Positions 24,736 to 33,501 of a stretch of 64,000 nt of DNA are shown here, in pieces. Under the pieces are notes generated by a model. The model worked only from the letters and a program-made list of their open reading frames with translations, had not been told where the DNA came from and did no database searches. Position 1 is the stretch's first letter; the number at the start of each line of letters is the position of its first letter. A program made the translations under genes and the position numbers. Source of the DNA: Rhodanobacter sp. OK091 (GTDB lineage: Bacteria; Pseudomonadota; Gammaproteobacteria; Xanthomonadales; Rhodanobacteraceae); the NCBI RefSeq assembly GCF_900142825.1, contig NZ_FRCH01000001.1, forward strand, positions 2,046,001 through 2,110,000, written 5' to 3'.

Positions 24736-25545
24736 ATGAAAAAGACCTTGATCGCCGGCCTGTTGCTGGCTGCCTTCGCGAGCTTCGCCGCGCAGGCCCA
24801 GGATGCCCCCAGCGACCCCGCCAACAATGGTGGCTGGAGCGGTTCAGGCGAGTTCGGCTTTGCCTCGGCCACCGGCAACACGCGTTCGCAAAACGTCAAT
24901 GCCAAGCTCGGCCTGAACCAGGAAAACGAGCAGTGGAAGAACAACTTCTACGTCGACGCGCTGCGCTCCAAAAGCCAGCAGAAGGTGGTCGATGCGGCCG
25001 GCAATACGGTCGAGCAGTTCAACACGACCGCGAACCGCTATGACGGCGGTGCCTCGGTCGGCTACAAGCTCGATCCGCGCAGCTACATCGTTGGCGCCAC
25101 CCGTTACGAGCACGACGACTTCGGCGCCAATCTGTGGCAAGGCGTCGTCTCGCTCGGTTACGGCTACATCGCCCTGAAGGACGAGCGCAACGAGCTGTCG
25201 TTCGAAATCGGCCCGGGTTACAAGCGTTACCGCCCCGCCGACGTCAATGTACTAGTCAACGGCGTGATGGTGCCGCAGCGGCAGACGACGCAGGGCGAAG
25301 TCGTGGCCCGCGGCCTGATCAACTACAAGTACAAGCTCACCAGCAACACCGCGTTCGAGAACACGTTCCTGATGGAAGCGGGTTCGAAGAACACGTATCT
25401 GCAGAACGACGCCGGCGTGGCGGTCAGCATGACCAAGAAGATGGCGTTGAAAGTCGGCTTCCAGGTACGTCACAACAGCGACGTGCTCGCGGGCGTCAAG
25501 AAGACGGACACGCTGACCACGACCAATCTGGTCTACAGCTTCTAA
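24736..25545 (+). CDS. DUF481 outer-membrane beta-barrel protein (YdiY-like)
   Basis: A 269-residue secreted protein with a clear signal peptide (MKKTLIAGLLLAAFASFAAQAQ). The mature part is an alternating beta pattern: SGSGEFGFASATGNTRSQN is the DUF481 start, and the protein ends in TTTNLVYSF with a terminal phenylalanine, as in outer-membrane barrels. DUF481 proteins are small, poorly characterised porin-like proteins induced by acid or salt in some bacteria. The 87-bp upstream region is AT-rich and probably carries its promoter. A hairpin follows at 25571-25603. Confidence 0.88.
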   Translation: MKKTLIAGLLLAAFASFAAQAQDAPSDPANNGGWSGSGEFGFASATGNTRSQNVNAKLGLNQENEQWKNNFYVDALRSKSQQKVVDAAGNTVEQFNTTANRYDGGASVGYKLDPRSYIVGATRYEHDDFGANLWQGVVSLGYGYIALKDERNELSFEIGPGYKRYRPADVNVLVNGVMVPQRQTTQGEVVARGLINYKYKLTSNTAFENTFLMEAGSKNTYLQNDAGVAVSMTKKMALKVGFQVRHNSDVLAGVKKTDTLTTTNLVYSF

Positions 25546-25570
25546 ACAGCGATCCGCGAGATGTGTCGGC

Positions 25571-25603
25571 AACGGCCCTTCCGCGCGAGCGGGAGGGCCG
25601 TTT
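25571..25603. terminator. Hairpin terminator between the DUF481 and hemC genes
   Basis: AACGGCCCTTCC and GGGAGGGCCGTT form an 11-12 bp stem with one G-T pair and an 8-base loop, followed on the plus strand by TTTGCGTT. It lies between two convergent genes and could serve both directions, though the T-run is short. Confidence 0.65.
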
Positions 25604-25617
25604 GCGTTGCACGCGAT

Positions 25618-26535
25618 TCAAAGCCCGAGCAGCTCGCCCGCACCCTGGACGAGCAAGGCCGCCGCGACCCGGCGGCCCAATGCCAGCGCCTGATCGCCAG
25701 GCTCGCTGCCGTCGGCATGCAGCAATCGACCACTGGCCGCATCACCCACCATGCCGCGCAGATGCAGGCCGTGTTCGCCCAGTACGCACCAGGCGCCGAC
25801 CGGCACCGTGCAGCTGCCGCCGAGCGCCTGGTTCATCGAGCGTTCGGCGCTGACGGTCAGTCGCGTGTCGGCGTCGTCGAGCGCGGCGAGCAGGCTCAGA
25901 ACGCCCAAGTTGTTGTCACACGCCTCGATCGCGATCGCCGCCTGGCCCGGTGCCGGCAGCCAGTCCGGCGCGGCCAGCCGCGAGCGGATGCGGGCGGCCA
26001 GGCCAAGCCGTTCCAGTCCGGCGCAGGCCAGCACGACCGCGTCGTAGTCGCCCGCATCGAGCTTGCCCAGCCGGGTGCCGACATTGCCGCGCAGGTCGAG
26101 CAGGACCAGATCCGGCCGCAGCGCGCGCAGCTGCGCCTGTCGCCGCAATGACGATGTGCCGACCCGCGCGCCCTGAGGCAGCGCCAGGAGATCCGCATGA
26201 TCGTTGCTGACGAACGCATCGGCCGCGTCCGCCCGCGGCAGGATCGCCGGCAGCACGAAACCCGGCTCCAGCTGCGCCGGCACATCCTTCAGCGAATGCA
26301 CTGCCAGATCGGCGCGGCCTTCCAGCATCGCCATCTCGAGTTCCTTCAGGAACAGGCCCTTGCCACCGATCGTCGCCAGCGGCTGGTCGAGAATTTCGTC
26401 GCCGCGCGTGCTCATCGGCACCAGGTCCACCGTCAGCCCCGGATGCGCCGCGCGCAGCAGCGTGGCCACATGCTCGGCCTGCCACAGCGCGAGCGCGCTC
26501 TTGCGGGTGGCGATACGCAGGGTGGAGGGATTCAT
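25618..26535 (-). CDS. hemC: Porphobilinogen deaminase (hydroxymethylbilane synthase)
   Basis: A 305-residue enzyme of haem/tetrapyrrole synthesis that joins four porphobilinogens into hydroxymethylbilane. [14 protein letters not shown] is the N-terminal signature. The active-site region has [22 protein letters not shown] (with the catalytic Asp-type loop), [11 protein letters not shown] and [10 protein letters not shown]. The dipyrromethane cofactor cysteine is in [11 protein letters not shown]. Length is normal. hemD is not adjacent in this window, so the gene appears monocistronic; it starts about 135 bp from a divergent membrane-protein gene. Confidence 0.98.
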   Translation of the reverse strand: MNPSTLRIATRKSALALWQAEHVATLLRAAHPGLTVDLVPMSTRGDEILDQPLATIGGKGLFLKELEMAMLEGRADLAVHSLKDVPAQLEPGFVLPAILPRADAADAFVSNDHADLLALPQGARVGTSSLRRQAQLRALRPDLVLLDLRGNVGTRLGKLDAGDYDAVVLACAGLERLGLAARIRSRLAAPDWLPAPGQAAIAIEACDNNLGVLSLLAALDDADTRLTVSAERSMNQALGGSCTVPVGAWCVLGEHGLHLRGMVGDAASGRLLHADGSEPGDQALALGRRVAAALLVQGAGELLGL

Positions 26536-26670
26536 CGGAACTCCGCGGCATTCGGCAAGGTCGCATTGTCGCGTAGTTTCCGTACCGCAGTGCAGCGGCG
26601 TATCGGCGCAGGGCGGGTGCGCCGCCTGCGGCGGACAGTTAGGATGGTTGGCATCTCACGGGAGTTCATC

Positions 26671-27426
26671 ATGCAAAGCGGCAACCCGGCACTCAACAAG
26701 AACACTTTCCTCGACGCCGCCAGTGGCGCGGTCGTCGCGCACGGCGACGAGGCCATGACGATCAACGGCACCGTCAACAAGACCGGGTTTCTGCTGATTC
26801 TTGTCCTGGTCGGCGCGATGTTCAGCTGGAGCCAGTTCAGCGGTCCGGCCAGCATGCCGGGGATGCTCCCGCTGATGCTTGGTGGCGCGATCGGCGGCCT
26901 GATCCTGGCCTTGATCACTTCGTTCAAGAAGACCTGGGCACCGATCACCGCGCCGCTGTACGCGCTGGTGGAAGGCGTCTTCATCGGCGCGCTGTCGGCG
27001 ATCTTCGAGATGCGCTATCCGGGCATCGTGATCCAGGCGGTGGGGCTTACCTTCGGGACCATGGCGGCGCTGCTGCTGGCCTATCGCAGCGGGCTGATCC
27101 GCGCCACCGAGAAGTTCAAGCTCGGAATCGTCGCGGCCACCGGCGGCATCATGCTGCTGTATCTGGCCAACATGGCGATGGGTTTCTTCGGCCACTCGAT
27201 GGGCTTCATCAACGGCCACAGCGGCATCGGTATCGCGTTCAGCGCGGTGGTGGTGGTGATCGCGGCGCTGAACCTGATCCTCGATTTCGACATGATCGAA
27301 TCCGGCGTCAATGCCGGCGCACCGAAATACATGGAGTGGTACAGCGCATTCGCGCTGGTGGTCACGCTGGTCTGGCTGTACCTGGAACTGCTGCGGCTGC
27401 TGTCGAAGCTGCAATCGCGCAACTGA
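26671..27426 (+). CDS. Bax inhibitor-1/YccA-like membrane protein
   Basis: A 251-residue protein with seven predicted transmembrane helices. Its N-terminus (NPALNKNTFLDA, MTINGTVNKTGFLL) matches the Bax1-I-like group common in Gammaproteobacteria. Later segments include YALVEGVFIGALSAIFE and ALNLILDFDMIESGVNAGAPKYMEWYSAF, where acidic residues resemble those gating calcium leak in BsYetJ. Members are thought to be pH-sensitive calcium channels, but physiology in bacteria is unclear. The frame extends far upstream; GGGAG at 26660-26664 and family length support the ATG at 26671. Confidence 0.9.
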   Translation: MQSGNPALNKNTFLDAASGAVVAHGDEAMTINGTVNKTGFLLILVLVGAMFSWSQFSGPASMPGMLPLMLGGAIGGLILALITSFKKTWAPITAPLYALVEGVFIGALSAIFEMRYPGIVIQAVGLTFGTMAALLLAYRSGLIRATEKFKLGIVAATGGIMLLYLANMAMGFFGHSMGFINGHSGIGIAFSAVVVVIAALNLILDFDMIESGVNAGAPKYMEWYSAFALVVTLVWLYLELLRLLSKLQSRN

Positions 27427-27470
27427 GCGGCCGCGCCATCAGGCGGCGCATTGCACGGTCAATGCAAAAA

Positions 27471-27496
27471 GAAAGGCGCGGGTGACCGCGCCTTTC
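27471..27496. terminator. Bidirectional intrinsic terminator
   Basis: GAAAGGCGCG and CGCGCCTTTC form a perfect 10-bp stem with a 6-base loop; the flanks are AAAAA before and TTCTGT after. It lies between the convergent Bax1-I-like and RND genes and gives a U-rich end in both directions. Confidence 0.88.
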
Positions 27497-27509
27497 TTCT
27501 GTCGATCGC

Positions 27510-30500
27510 TCAGACTTGCGTCGTCGGATCCGGTCCCGCCAGGAGTGGATCGTCCGCCGGTTGGCGGCCGCCGTGATGGTCGGCGGCCAGCAGCATGTAG
27601 AACGCCGGCACGACGAACAAGGTGAACAAGGTGCCGATCGCCAGGCCGGTGGAAATCACCAGGCCCATGTTGAAGCGGCCCGCCGCGCCGGCGCCCGAGG
27701 CGATCACCAACGGCAGCACGCCCAGCACCATCGCCGCGGTGGTCATCAGGATCGGTCGCAGGCGCACCGCGGCGGCATGTTCGATCGCCTCGCGTTTGGA
27801 CATGCCGGCGAGCTGCGACTGGTTGGCGAACTGCACGATCAGGATGCCGTGCTTGCTGATCAGGCCCATCAAGGTCACCAGACCGACCTCGGTATAGATG
27901 TTGAGGCTGGTGAACAGGTTGACGAAGATCAGCGCGCCGAACAGCGCCAGCGGCACCGATACCAGGATCACGATCGGATCGCGCAGGCTATTGAACTGCG
28001 CAGCCAGGGCCAGGAACACGATGATCACGGCGAACAGCAAAGTCGCGCCGAAGCCGCCGGCCTCCTGGGTGAACTGGCGCGACTGCCCGGAGTAATCCAC
28101 CGTGTAGCCGGTCGACGCCACCTGCTTCACCAGGTCACGCAGGTAGGTCAGGGCCTCGCCCTGCGACAGCCCGCTGACGCCGGAGATCGTGGCCGAGTTC
28201 AATTGCTGGAAGCGGTTCAACGACTGCGGCACCACCTGCCGGGTGATCTTGGCCACGGTCGAGGCCGGGATCACCGAACCGTTCGGCACCCGGATGTAAT
28301 AGTCCAGTACCTGGTTCGGATTGAGCCGATCGACCTGCAATACCTGCGGAATCACCTGGTAGGAACGGCCGGAGATCGAGAAATAGTTGACGTAGCCGCC
28401 GCCCAGCGCCGAGCCGAGTGCGGAACCCACATCCTGCTGAGTCAGCCCCAGCGTGGTGATCATGTCGCGGTCGAGGCTGACCGTGCTTTGCGGCTTGTCG
28501 ACCTTGAGATCGGAGTCGACGAAGTAGAACTTGCCGCTGGCCTGCGCCTTCTGCAGCACTTCGGTGGCAACCGCGTTGAGGTTCTCGAATGGCTCGGTGG
28601 TGGTGATCACCACCTGGATCGGCAGGCCAGACGCGCCCGGCAGCGGCGGAAACTGGAAGGCCGCCACCCGGCCGCCGGCGATGCCGCTCCACTTCTCCTG
28701 CAAGACCTGCTGCAGTTCGTGCGCGCCGCGCTGACGCTGGTCCCACGGCTTGAACAGCACGCCGCCGATGCCCTGGTTGATGGTGGGCACGCCGGTCAGC
28801 TGGAACATCTGCTCGTATTCCGGCAGCTGCTTGGACAGCTCGAACATCTGCGTCGCGTAGACATTCATCTGCTGCGCCGTGGTGTTCGGCGCGCCCACGA
28901 TCTGGCCGACCACGATGCCCTGGTCCTCTTCGGGGGCCAGTTCCGATTTCGAGGTCATGCCCAACGCAATGGTGGCCAGCAACAGCAGCCCGCTCATCAC
29001 CAGAACCACCGACCAGGTCGACAAGGTGCCGTGCAGCAGGCGCTGATAGCCGTGGTGCACGCGATCGAACTGGCGGTCGATGAGCTGCACGAAGCGGTTG
29101 TTCTCCTGTTCGCTGCGGAAGAACTTCGCGCACATCACCGGCGACAAGGTCAGCGCGACCACCGCCGACACGGTCACCGCGCCGGCCAGGGTGAAGGCGA
29201 ACTCGCTGAACAGCGCACCGGTCAGGCCCTTCTGGAAGCCGATCGGCACGTACACCGCGATCAGCACCACGGTCATCGCCAGGATCGGTCCGCCCAGTTC
29301 GCGCGCGGCCAGCAAGGCGGCCTGCAGTGGCGTCTTGCCCTCCTCCTTCATGTGCCGGTCGACGTTTTCCACCACGATGATGGCGTCGTCCACCACCAGG
29401 CCGATCGCCAGCACCAGCGCCAGCAAGGTCAGCAAATTGATCGAGTAACCCAGCGCCAGCATCACGAAGAAGGTGCCGATCAGCGACAGCGGCATGGCGA
29501 TCACCGGGATGATCACGGCCCGCAGGCTGCCGAGGAACAGGAAGATCACCAGCGTGACGATCAGCAGTGCCTCGACCAGCGTCTTGACCACCTCGTTGAT
29601 CGAGCTGTTCACGAACTCGGTGCCGTCGTAGACGATCTGCCCGGTCAGTCCGCTGGGCAACTGGCTCTGAATATCCGGGAACGCATCGCGCACGCGCTTG
29701 GCCACGTCCAGCACGTTCGCGTCGGGCGCGACCTTGATGCCGATGAACACCGAGCGCTTGCCGCTGAAGGCCACGTTGAAGTCGTAGCTTTCCGAACCCA
29801 GCGAGACGGTGGCCACATCCTGCAGGCGCACGATCGCACCGTTGACCTGCTTGATCGCCAGCTGCTTGAACTCATCGACGGAATGCAGATTGCTGTTGGC
29901 GGTCAGGTCGACCGTCACCGCCTGTCCTTTGCTGGAGCCGACCGCAGCCAGATAATTGTTCGACGCCAGCGATGCATTCACATCGCTGGCAGTGATGCCA
30001 TGCGCCGCCATCTTGGCCGGGTCCAACCAGGCGCGCAGTGCGAACTGGCGTGCGCCGAGCAGCTCGGCGGTCTGCACGCCTTCGATCGAATCGAGCTTGG
30101 GCTTGACCACGCGGGCAAGGTAGTCGGTGATGTTGTTGGTGGGCAGCACATCGCTGTAGAAGCCCATGTACATCGCGTCGATCGTCTCGCCGACCTGTAC
30201 CTTCAGCACCGGCTGCTGCGCCTGCGGCGGCAGCTGGTTCCGCACCGAATTCGCCTGGGTGGTGATCTCGGTCAGTGCGCGGTTGGCGTCGTAGTTGAGG
30301 CGCAGGGTCGCGGTGATGGTGGACACGCCCTGCACGCTGCTGGAGGACAGGTAATCGATGCCCTGCGCTTGTGAAATAGCCTGCTCCAGCGGCTGGGTGA
30401 CGAAGCCGGCCATGGTTTGCGCGTCGGCACCGTAGTAAGCGGTGGTGACGGTGACCGTGGCGTTCTCGGTCTTGGGGTACTGGCGCACGGTCAGGCTGCC

Positions 30501-30587
30501 GACGGCGCGCACACCCAGCACCAGGATCAGCAGGCTGACGACCACCGCCAGCACCGGCTTGTTGATGAACAGGTCGGTGAATTTCAT
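27510..30587 (-). CDS. RND efflux pump inner-membrane subunit (HAE1, AcrB/MexB-like)
   Basis: A 1025-residue proton-driven trimeric exporter. It starts MKFTDLFINKPVLAVVVS and has twelve transmembrane helices in two halves with large periplasmic loops. The helix-4 proton-relay aspartates are in GLVVDDAIIVVENVDRHM. GTEFVNSSINEVVKTLVEALLIV precedes helix 2 of the first half, and PLALFGALIFVNLFTSLNIYTEVG is in the second. The sequence style is closer to MdtB/MuxB/MexF-like pumps than to AcrB itself. The gene lies 8 bp after its membrane-fusion protein gene. Likely substrates are amphiphilic drugs or plant phenolics; nothing in the sequence fixes them. Confidence 0.95.
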   Translation of the reverse strand: MKFTDLFINKPVLAVVVSLLILVLGVRAVGSLTVRQYPKTENATVTVTTAYYGADAQTMAGFVTQPLEQAISQAQGIDYLSSSSVQGVSTITATLRLNYDANRALTEITTQANSVRNQLPPQAQQPVLKVQVGETIDAMYMGFYSDVLPTNNITDYLARVVKPKLDSIEGVQTAELLGARQFALRAWLDPAKMAAHGITASDVNASLASNNYLAAVGSSKGQAVTVDLTANSNLHSVDEFKQLAIKQVNGAIVRLQDVATVSLGSESYDFNVAFSGKRSVFIGIKVAPDANVLDVAKRVRDAFPDIQSQLPSGLTGQIVYDGTEFVNSSINEVVKTLVEALLIVTLVIFLFLGSLRAVIIPVIAMPLSLIGTFFVMLALGYSINLLTLLALVLAIGLVVDDAIIVVENVDRHMKEEGKTPLQAALLAARELGGPILAMTVVLIAVYVPIGFQKGLTGALFSEFAFTLAGAVTVSAVVALTLSPVMCAKFFRSEQENNRFVQLIDRQFDRVHHGYQRLLHGTLSTWSVVLVMSGLLLLATIALGMTSKSELAPEEDQGIVVGQIVGAPNTTAQQMNVYATQMFELSKQLPEYEQMFQLTGVPTINQGIGGVLFKPWDQRQRGAHELQQVLQEKWSGIAGGRVAAFQFPPLPGASGLPIQVVITTTEPFENLNAVATEVLQKAQASGKFYFVDSDLKVDKPQSTVSLDRDMITTLGLTQQDVGSALGSALGGGYVNYFSISGRSYQVIPQVLQVDRLNPNQVLDYYIRVPNGSVIPASTVAKITRQVVPQSLNRFQQLNSATISGVSGLSQGEALTYLRDLVKQVASTGYTVDYSGQSRQFTQEAGGFGATLLFAVIIVFLALAAQFNSLRDPIVILVSVPLALFGALIFVNLFTSLNIYTEVGLVTLMGLISKHGILIVQFANQSQLAGMSKREAIEHAAAVRLRPILMTTAAMVLGVLPLVIASGAGAAGRFNMGLVISTGLAIGTLFTLFVVPAFYMLLAADHHGGRQPADDPLLAGPDPTTQV

Positions 30588-30595
30588 GGGTAAGC

Positions 30596-31756
30596 TCAGT
30601 GCTCCTGCGGCGCGGGATGGACGCTGTCGGCCGGCTGCACGCTGTTGTCGATCGCGATAGGCGCGTCGTTCTTCAGCTTGATCTGGCCGCTGGTCACCAC
30701 CACGGTGCCGGCGTCGACGCCCTTGAGGATGGCTACCTGGTCGCCGCGGGTTTCGCCCACCGTGACAAAGGTCTGCTTCACCGTGGGCGGCAGCGGCTGG
30801 CCCTTGTCGTCTTTGCCCTTGGACGGCTGCACCACGTACACCGTGTCGCCATACGGGTTGTAGACGATCGCCGCCTGCGGCAACGTCAGCTGGCGCTGTT
30901 CGTTGCCGATATCGACGGTGACCTTGGCGAACATGCCCGGAGTGAGCGCCTTGTCATGGTTGGGCACGGTCGCTTCTACCTGCACATTGCGCGTGCCCAG
31001 ATCGACCTTGGGGTTGACCGCGCTGAGCTTGCCGGTGAAATCGCGGCCGGCATACGCATCCAGCTTCAGGTTCACCGTCTGGCCCACCTGCATCCGGCCA
31101 AGCTCGCTCTGCGGCACATAGAAATCGACGAACAGCGGATCGAGCTGCTGCACGGTCACCACCGTGGTGCCGGCGCTGAGGTAGTCACCGGGGCTGGTGG
31201 TGATGATGCCGGCGCGGCCCGCAAACGGCGCGCGCAGCTGCTTCTTGATCACGACCACTTTCTGCTGTGCCACCGCGGCCTGCTTCGCCTTGAGATCGGC
31301 GGCAGCGGCGTCGTAATCAGCCTTGCTGATCGCCTGCGCCGCGAGTTGCTGGCGTGCCCGCTCGAAGGTGAGCTTGGACAACTGGGCCGCCGCCTCGAAC
31401 TGTTGTAGCTGGGCCACGTCGTCGCCGTCGCGCAGCTGCACCAGCAGCTGGCCCTGCTTCACGTCCTGGCCGGATTTCAGGTTGACCCCGGTGACCAGGC
31501 CGGCCACGTCCATCGCCAGGTCGGCGCCGTTGGCCGCGCGCAGCGTGCCGACGGCACTCAGTGCGGGCTGCCACGGCTGTTCCTTGGCAGTGGTGGTGCT
31601 GACCGTGAACGGCGCCGGCTTCGGCATGCCGTGGATCATGCGCACCACCAGCAATACCTTGATGCCGACGATCACTGCGATCAGCAGCAGCACTCCGACG
31701 ATCATCCAGATCATGCGCTTGGTGGTGCTGGGCTTCTTGTCGACGCGCGTGGGCAT
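30596..31756 (-). CDS. RND efflux periplasmic adaptor (membrane fusion protein)
   Basis: A 386-residue HlyD/AcrA-type adaptor. One N-terminal transmembrane anchor (MIWMIVGVLLLIAVIVGIKVLL) replaces the usual lipobox. The biotinyl-lipoyl halves are GLVTGVNLKSGQDVKQGQLLVQL and QLRAPFAGRAGIITTSPGDYLSAG, with a coiled-coil hairpin between them (LSKLTFERARQQLAAQAI). A beta-barrel and membrane-proximal domain follow. AAGGAG lies before the ATG. It bridges the RND pump to the TolC-like channel encoded just upstream. Confidence 0.94.
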   Translation of the reverse strand: MPTRVDKKPSTTKRMIWMIVGVLLLIAVIVGIKVLLVVRMIHGMPKPAPFTVSTTTAKEQPWQPALSAVGTLRAANGADLAMDVAGLVTGVNLKSGQDVKQGQLLVQLRDGDDVAQLQQFEAAAQLSKLTFERARQQLAAQAISKADYDAAAADLKAKQAAVAQQKVVVIKKQLRAPFAGRAGIITTSPGDYLSAGTTVVTVQQLDPLFVDFYVPQSELGRMQVGQTVNLKLDAYAGRDFTGKLSAVNPKVDLGTRNVQVEATVPNHDKALTPGMFAKVTVDIGNEQRQLTLPQAAIVYNPYGDTVYVVQPSKGKDDKGQPLPPTVKQTFVTVGETRGDQVAILKGVDAGTVVVTSGQIKLKNDAPIAIDNSVQPADSVHPAPQEH

Positions 31757-31767
31757 GCGCGAACTCC

Positions 31768-33327
31768 TTAGTTGGATGCGTTGGATGGTGCGGATGTGGA
31801 TGCAGAGGGTGCGGACGTAGCGGGCGCGGGTGCGGCCATGTCGGCGCCGCTGCGCCAGCCGCCACCGAGTGCGGCATACAGCGCGGCGGTATCGGCCAGT
31901 CGTGCGCTGCGCGCCTTGATCAGTCCGATGCGCGCCTGCTGATAGCTGCGCTGGGCGTCGAGCAGGTTGAGATAGCCGGTCGCGCCGAGCTGGAATTGCC
32001 GACGGACCAGGTCAAGCTGCTGCGCCGCGGTACTCTCGGCGATGGCTTGCGCGGCCAGGCCTTGCGCGTCGTAATCCAGGGCTTGCAGCGCATCGGCGAC
32101 GTTCTGGAACGCGTTCAGCACGGTCTGCTGCCAGTCCGCTACCGCCTTGTCCATGCCGGCCCGTGCGGCGCGTTTCTTGTGCAGCAGTTCGCCGCCATGG
32201 AACAGTGGCTGGGTCAGGCCGAGGCCCAGCGACCAGGCACCGGTGCCGGCGGAGAACAGATCGCCGGCCCGGAGCGCCTCCGACCCGGCGCTGCCGGACA
32301 GGGTGACCTGCGGCAGCATCGCGGCGGTGGCGACGCCAACCTGGGCCGAGGCGGCGTGCAGCTGCGCCGATGCCGCCCGGATGTCCGGGCGCTGCTCGAC
32401 CAGACCGGATGGCAAGCTGACCGGGATGTCCGGTGGCAAGGTGACGGCATCCAGCGTCAACGGCTCTAGTTGCAGTTGCGCCGGCGTGGTGCCGAGATAG
32501 CTGGCCAGCTGATTGCGGGTCGCAGCGAGCTGCGCGCGCAGCGGCGGCAAGGTCGCCTCGGTGGCGGCCAGCTGTGAGCGTACCGCCAGCGTGTCGGCCA
32601 GCGACTTCGCGCCGATCTTCAGCTGTTTTTGTGCGATGCCCAGGCTCTCGCGCTGCATGTCGACGATCTGTTCGGTCGCGCGCACCTGCTCGCGCAGCGA
32701 CGCCTCCTGCAGCGACGTGGTCACCACATTGGCGGTCAGCGCCAGATAGGTGGTGTCGAGTTGCGCCTGCTGAAAGTCCGCCTGCGCCAGCTGCGCCTCG
32801 ATACCGCGGCGCACGCCACCGAACAGATCCAGGGTATAGCCGACGCTGACCGAGGCGTTGTACACCGTGTACGGGCCACCGCCGCCAGCCACGCGCGATT
32901 GGGCGGCCGATTGCTTCTGGCGGGTGACGCCGGCGCCCAGATCAGCCGACGGAAACAGGCCGCCGCGTGCCGCGTCGGCGTTCTCCCGGGCCTGGCGCAA
33001 CGCCGCCTGAGCGGAGGCGATCGACGGGCTGTGCGTCAGTGCGGTGTTTACCCGGCGGGTCAACTCGGCATTGTTGAATGTCGTCCACCAGAGCGCAGGC
33101 ACGTCGCGACCCTGCAGAAAGCGCTGCGCGTCGCCGTCGGCGGCTTTGGCGGCGGCGGTGGCGGCTGGCAACGGTTGCGCCGTGTAGCGATCCACCGGCG
33201 GTGCGTTCGGCCGGCGATAATCGGGGCCGACCGCGCAACCGGCGACGGAAAGACCGGCCAGCAACGCGAGGACGAGGGCGCTACGGGCAAGCAAGGCGGG
33301 CTTCGAGTCGGACAGGAGACTGGGCAA
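31768..33327 (-). CDS. RND efflux outer-membrane factor (NodT/OprM type)
   Basis: A 519-residue TolC-family lipoprotein. The signal peptide ends in a lipobox (LSVAGC) followed by AVGPDYRRPNAP, the normal NodT-family start. Two long repeats of alpha-helical barrel follow (ALRQARENADAARGGLFPS, YDLFGGVRR-like TLDLFGGVRR, ARSARLADTAALYAALGGGW). The C-terminus adds a low-complexity Ala/Ser/Pro tail. The start is a TTG (33325-33327) and is uncertain. The gene is first in the operon, with 11 bp to the adaptor, so the order is OMF-MFP-RND. Confidence 0.92.
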   Translation of the reverse strand: MPSLLSDSKPALLARSALVLALLAGLSVAGCAVGPDYRRPNAPPVDRYTAQPLPAATAAAKAADGDAQRFLQGRDVPALWWTTFNNAELTRRVNTALTHSPSIASAQAALRQARENADAARGGLFPSADLGAGVTRQKQSAAQSRVAGGGGPYTVYNASVSVGYTLDLFGGVRRGIEAQLAQADFQQAQLDTTYLALTANVVTTSLQEASLREQVRATEQIVDMQRESLGIAQKQLKIGAKSLADTLAVRSQLAATEATLPPLRAQLAATRNQLASYLGTTPAQLQLEPLTLDAVTLPPDIPVSLPSGLVEQRPDIRAASAQLHAASAQVGVATAAMLPQVTLSGSAGSEALRAGDLFSAGTGAWSLGLGLTQPLFHGGELLHKKRAARAGMDKAVADWQQTVLNAFQNVADALQALDYDAQGLAAQAIAESTAAQQLDLVRRQFQLGATGYLNLLDAQRSYQQARIGLIKARSARLADTAALYAALGGGWRSGADMAAPAPATSAPSASTSAPSNASN

Positions 33328-33363
33328 GGGAGTGACCTGGGGGGCAAGGGGGACGCCGTCGCC

Positions 33364-33400
33364 GACAATAACATACCGAATAGTTTACATATACATGACG
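33364..33400 (-). promoter_or_regulatory. AT-rich promoter/operator region of the efflux operon
   Basis: A short AT island (TGTATATGTAAACTATTCGG and GTATGTTATTG on the minus strand) interrupts otherwise GC-rich DNA 40-75 bp upstream of the efflux operon. It is the only plausible promoter for the three genes and contains TATGT/ACATA half-sites that a TetR- or MarR-type repressor could use. No regulator gene is adjacent. Exact -35 and -10 boxes cannot be fixed by eye. Confidence 0.4.
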
Positions 33401-33462
33401 ATGGGCACAGGACGGCCAAATGCTGTCCGCAACACATTCTGCCGCCGTGGACGGGCCGCTTT

Positions 33463-33482
33463 CGGGCAGCAGAGGCTGCCCG
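33463..33482. terminator. Possible terminator hairpin after tkt
   Basis: CGGGCAGC and GCTGCCCG form a perfect 8-bp stem with an AGAG loop, 20 bp past the tkt stop in the direction of transcription. There is no T-run, so it may only protect the 3' end. Confidence 0.45.
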
Positions 33483-33501
33483 CCCGGCCCGGAATTTGTC
33501 G

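Noticed and set aside
27516-30374. A 952-codon open frame on the plus strand
   Set aside because: It is antisense to the RND pump; composition is His/Gln/Arg-rich, as expected when a GC-rich gene is read backwards, and it has no domain pattern.
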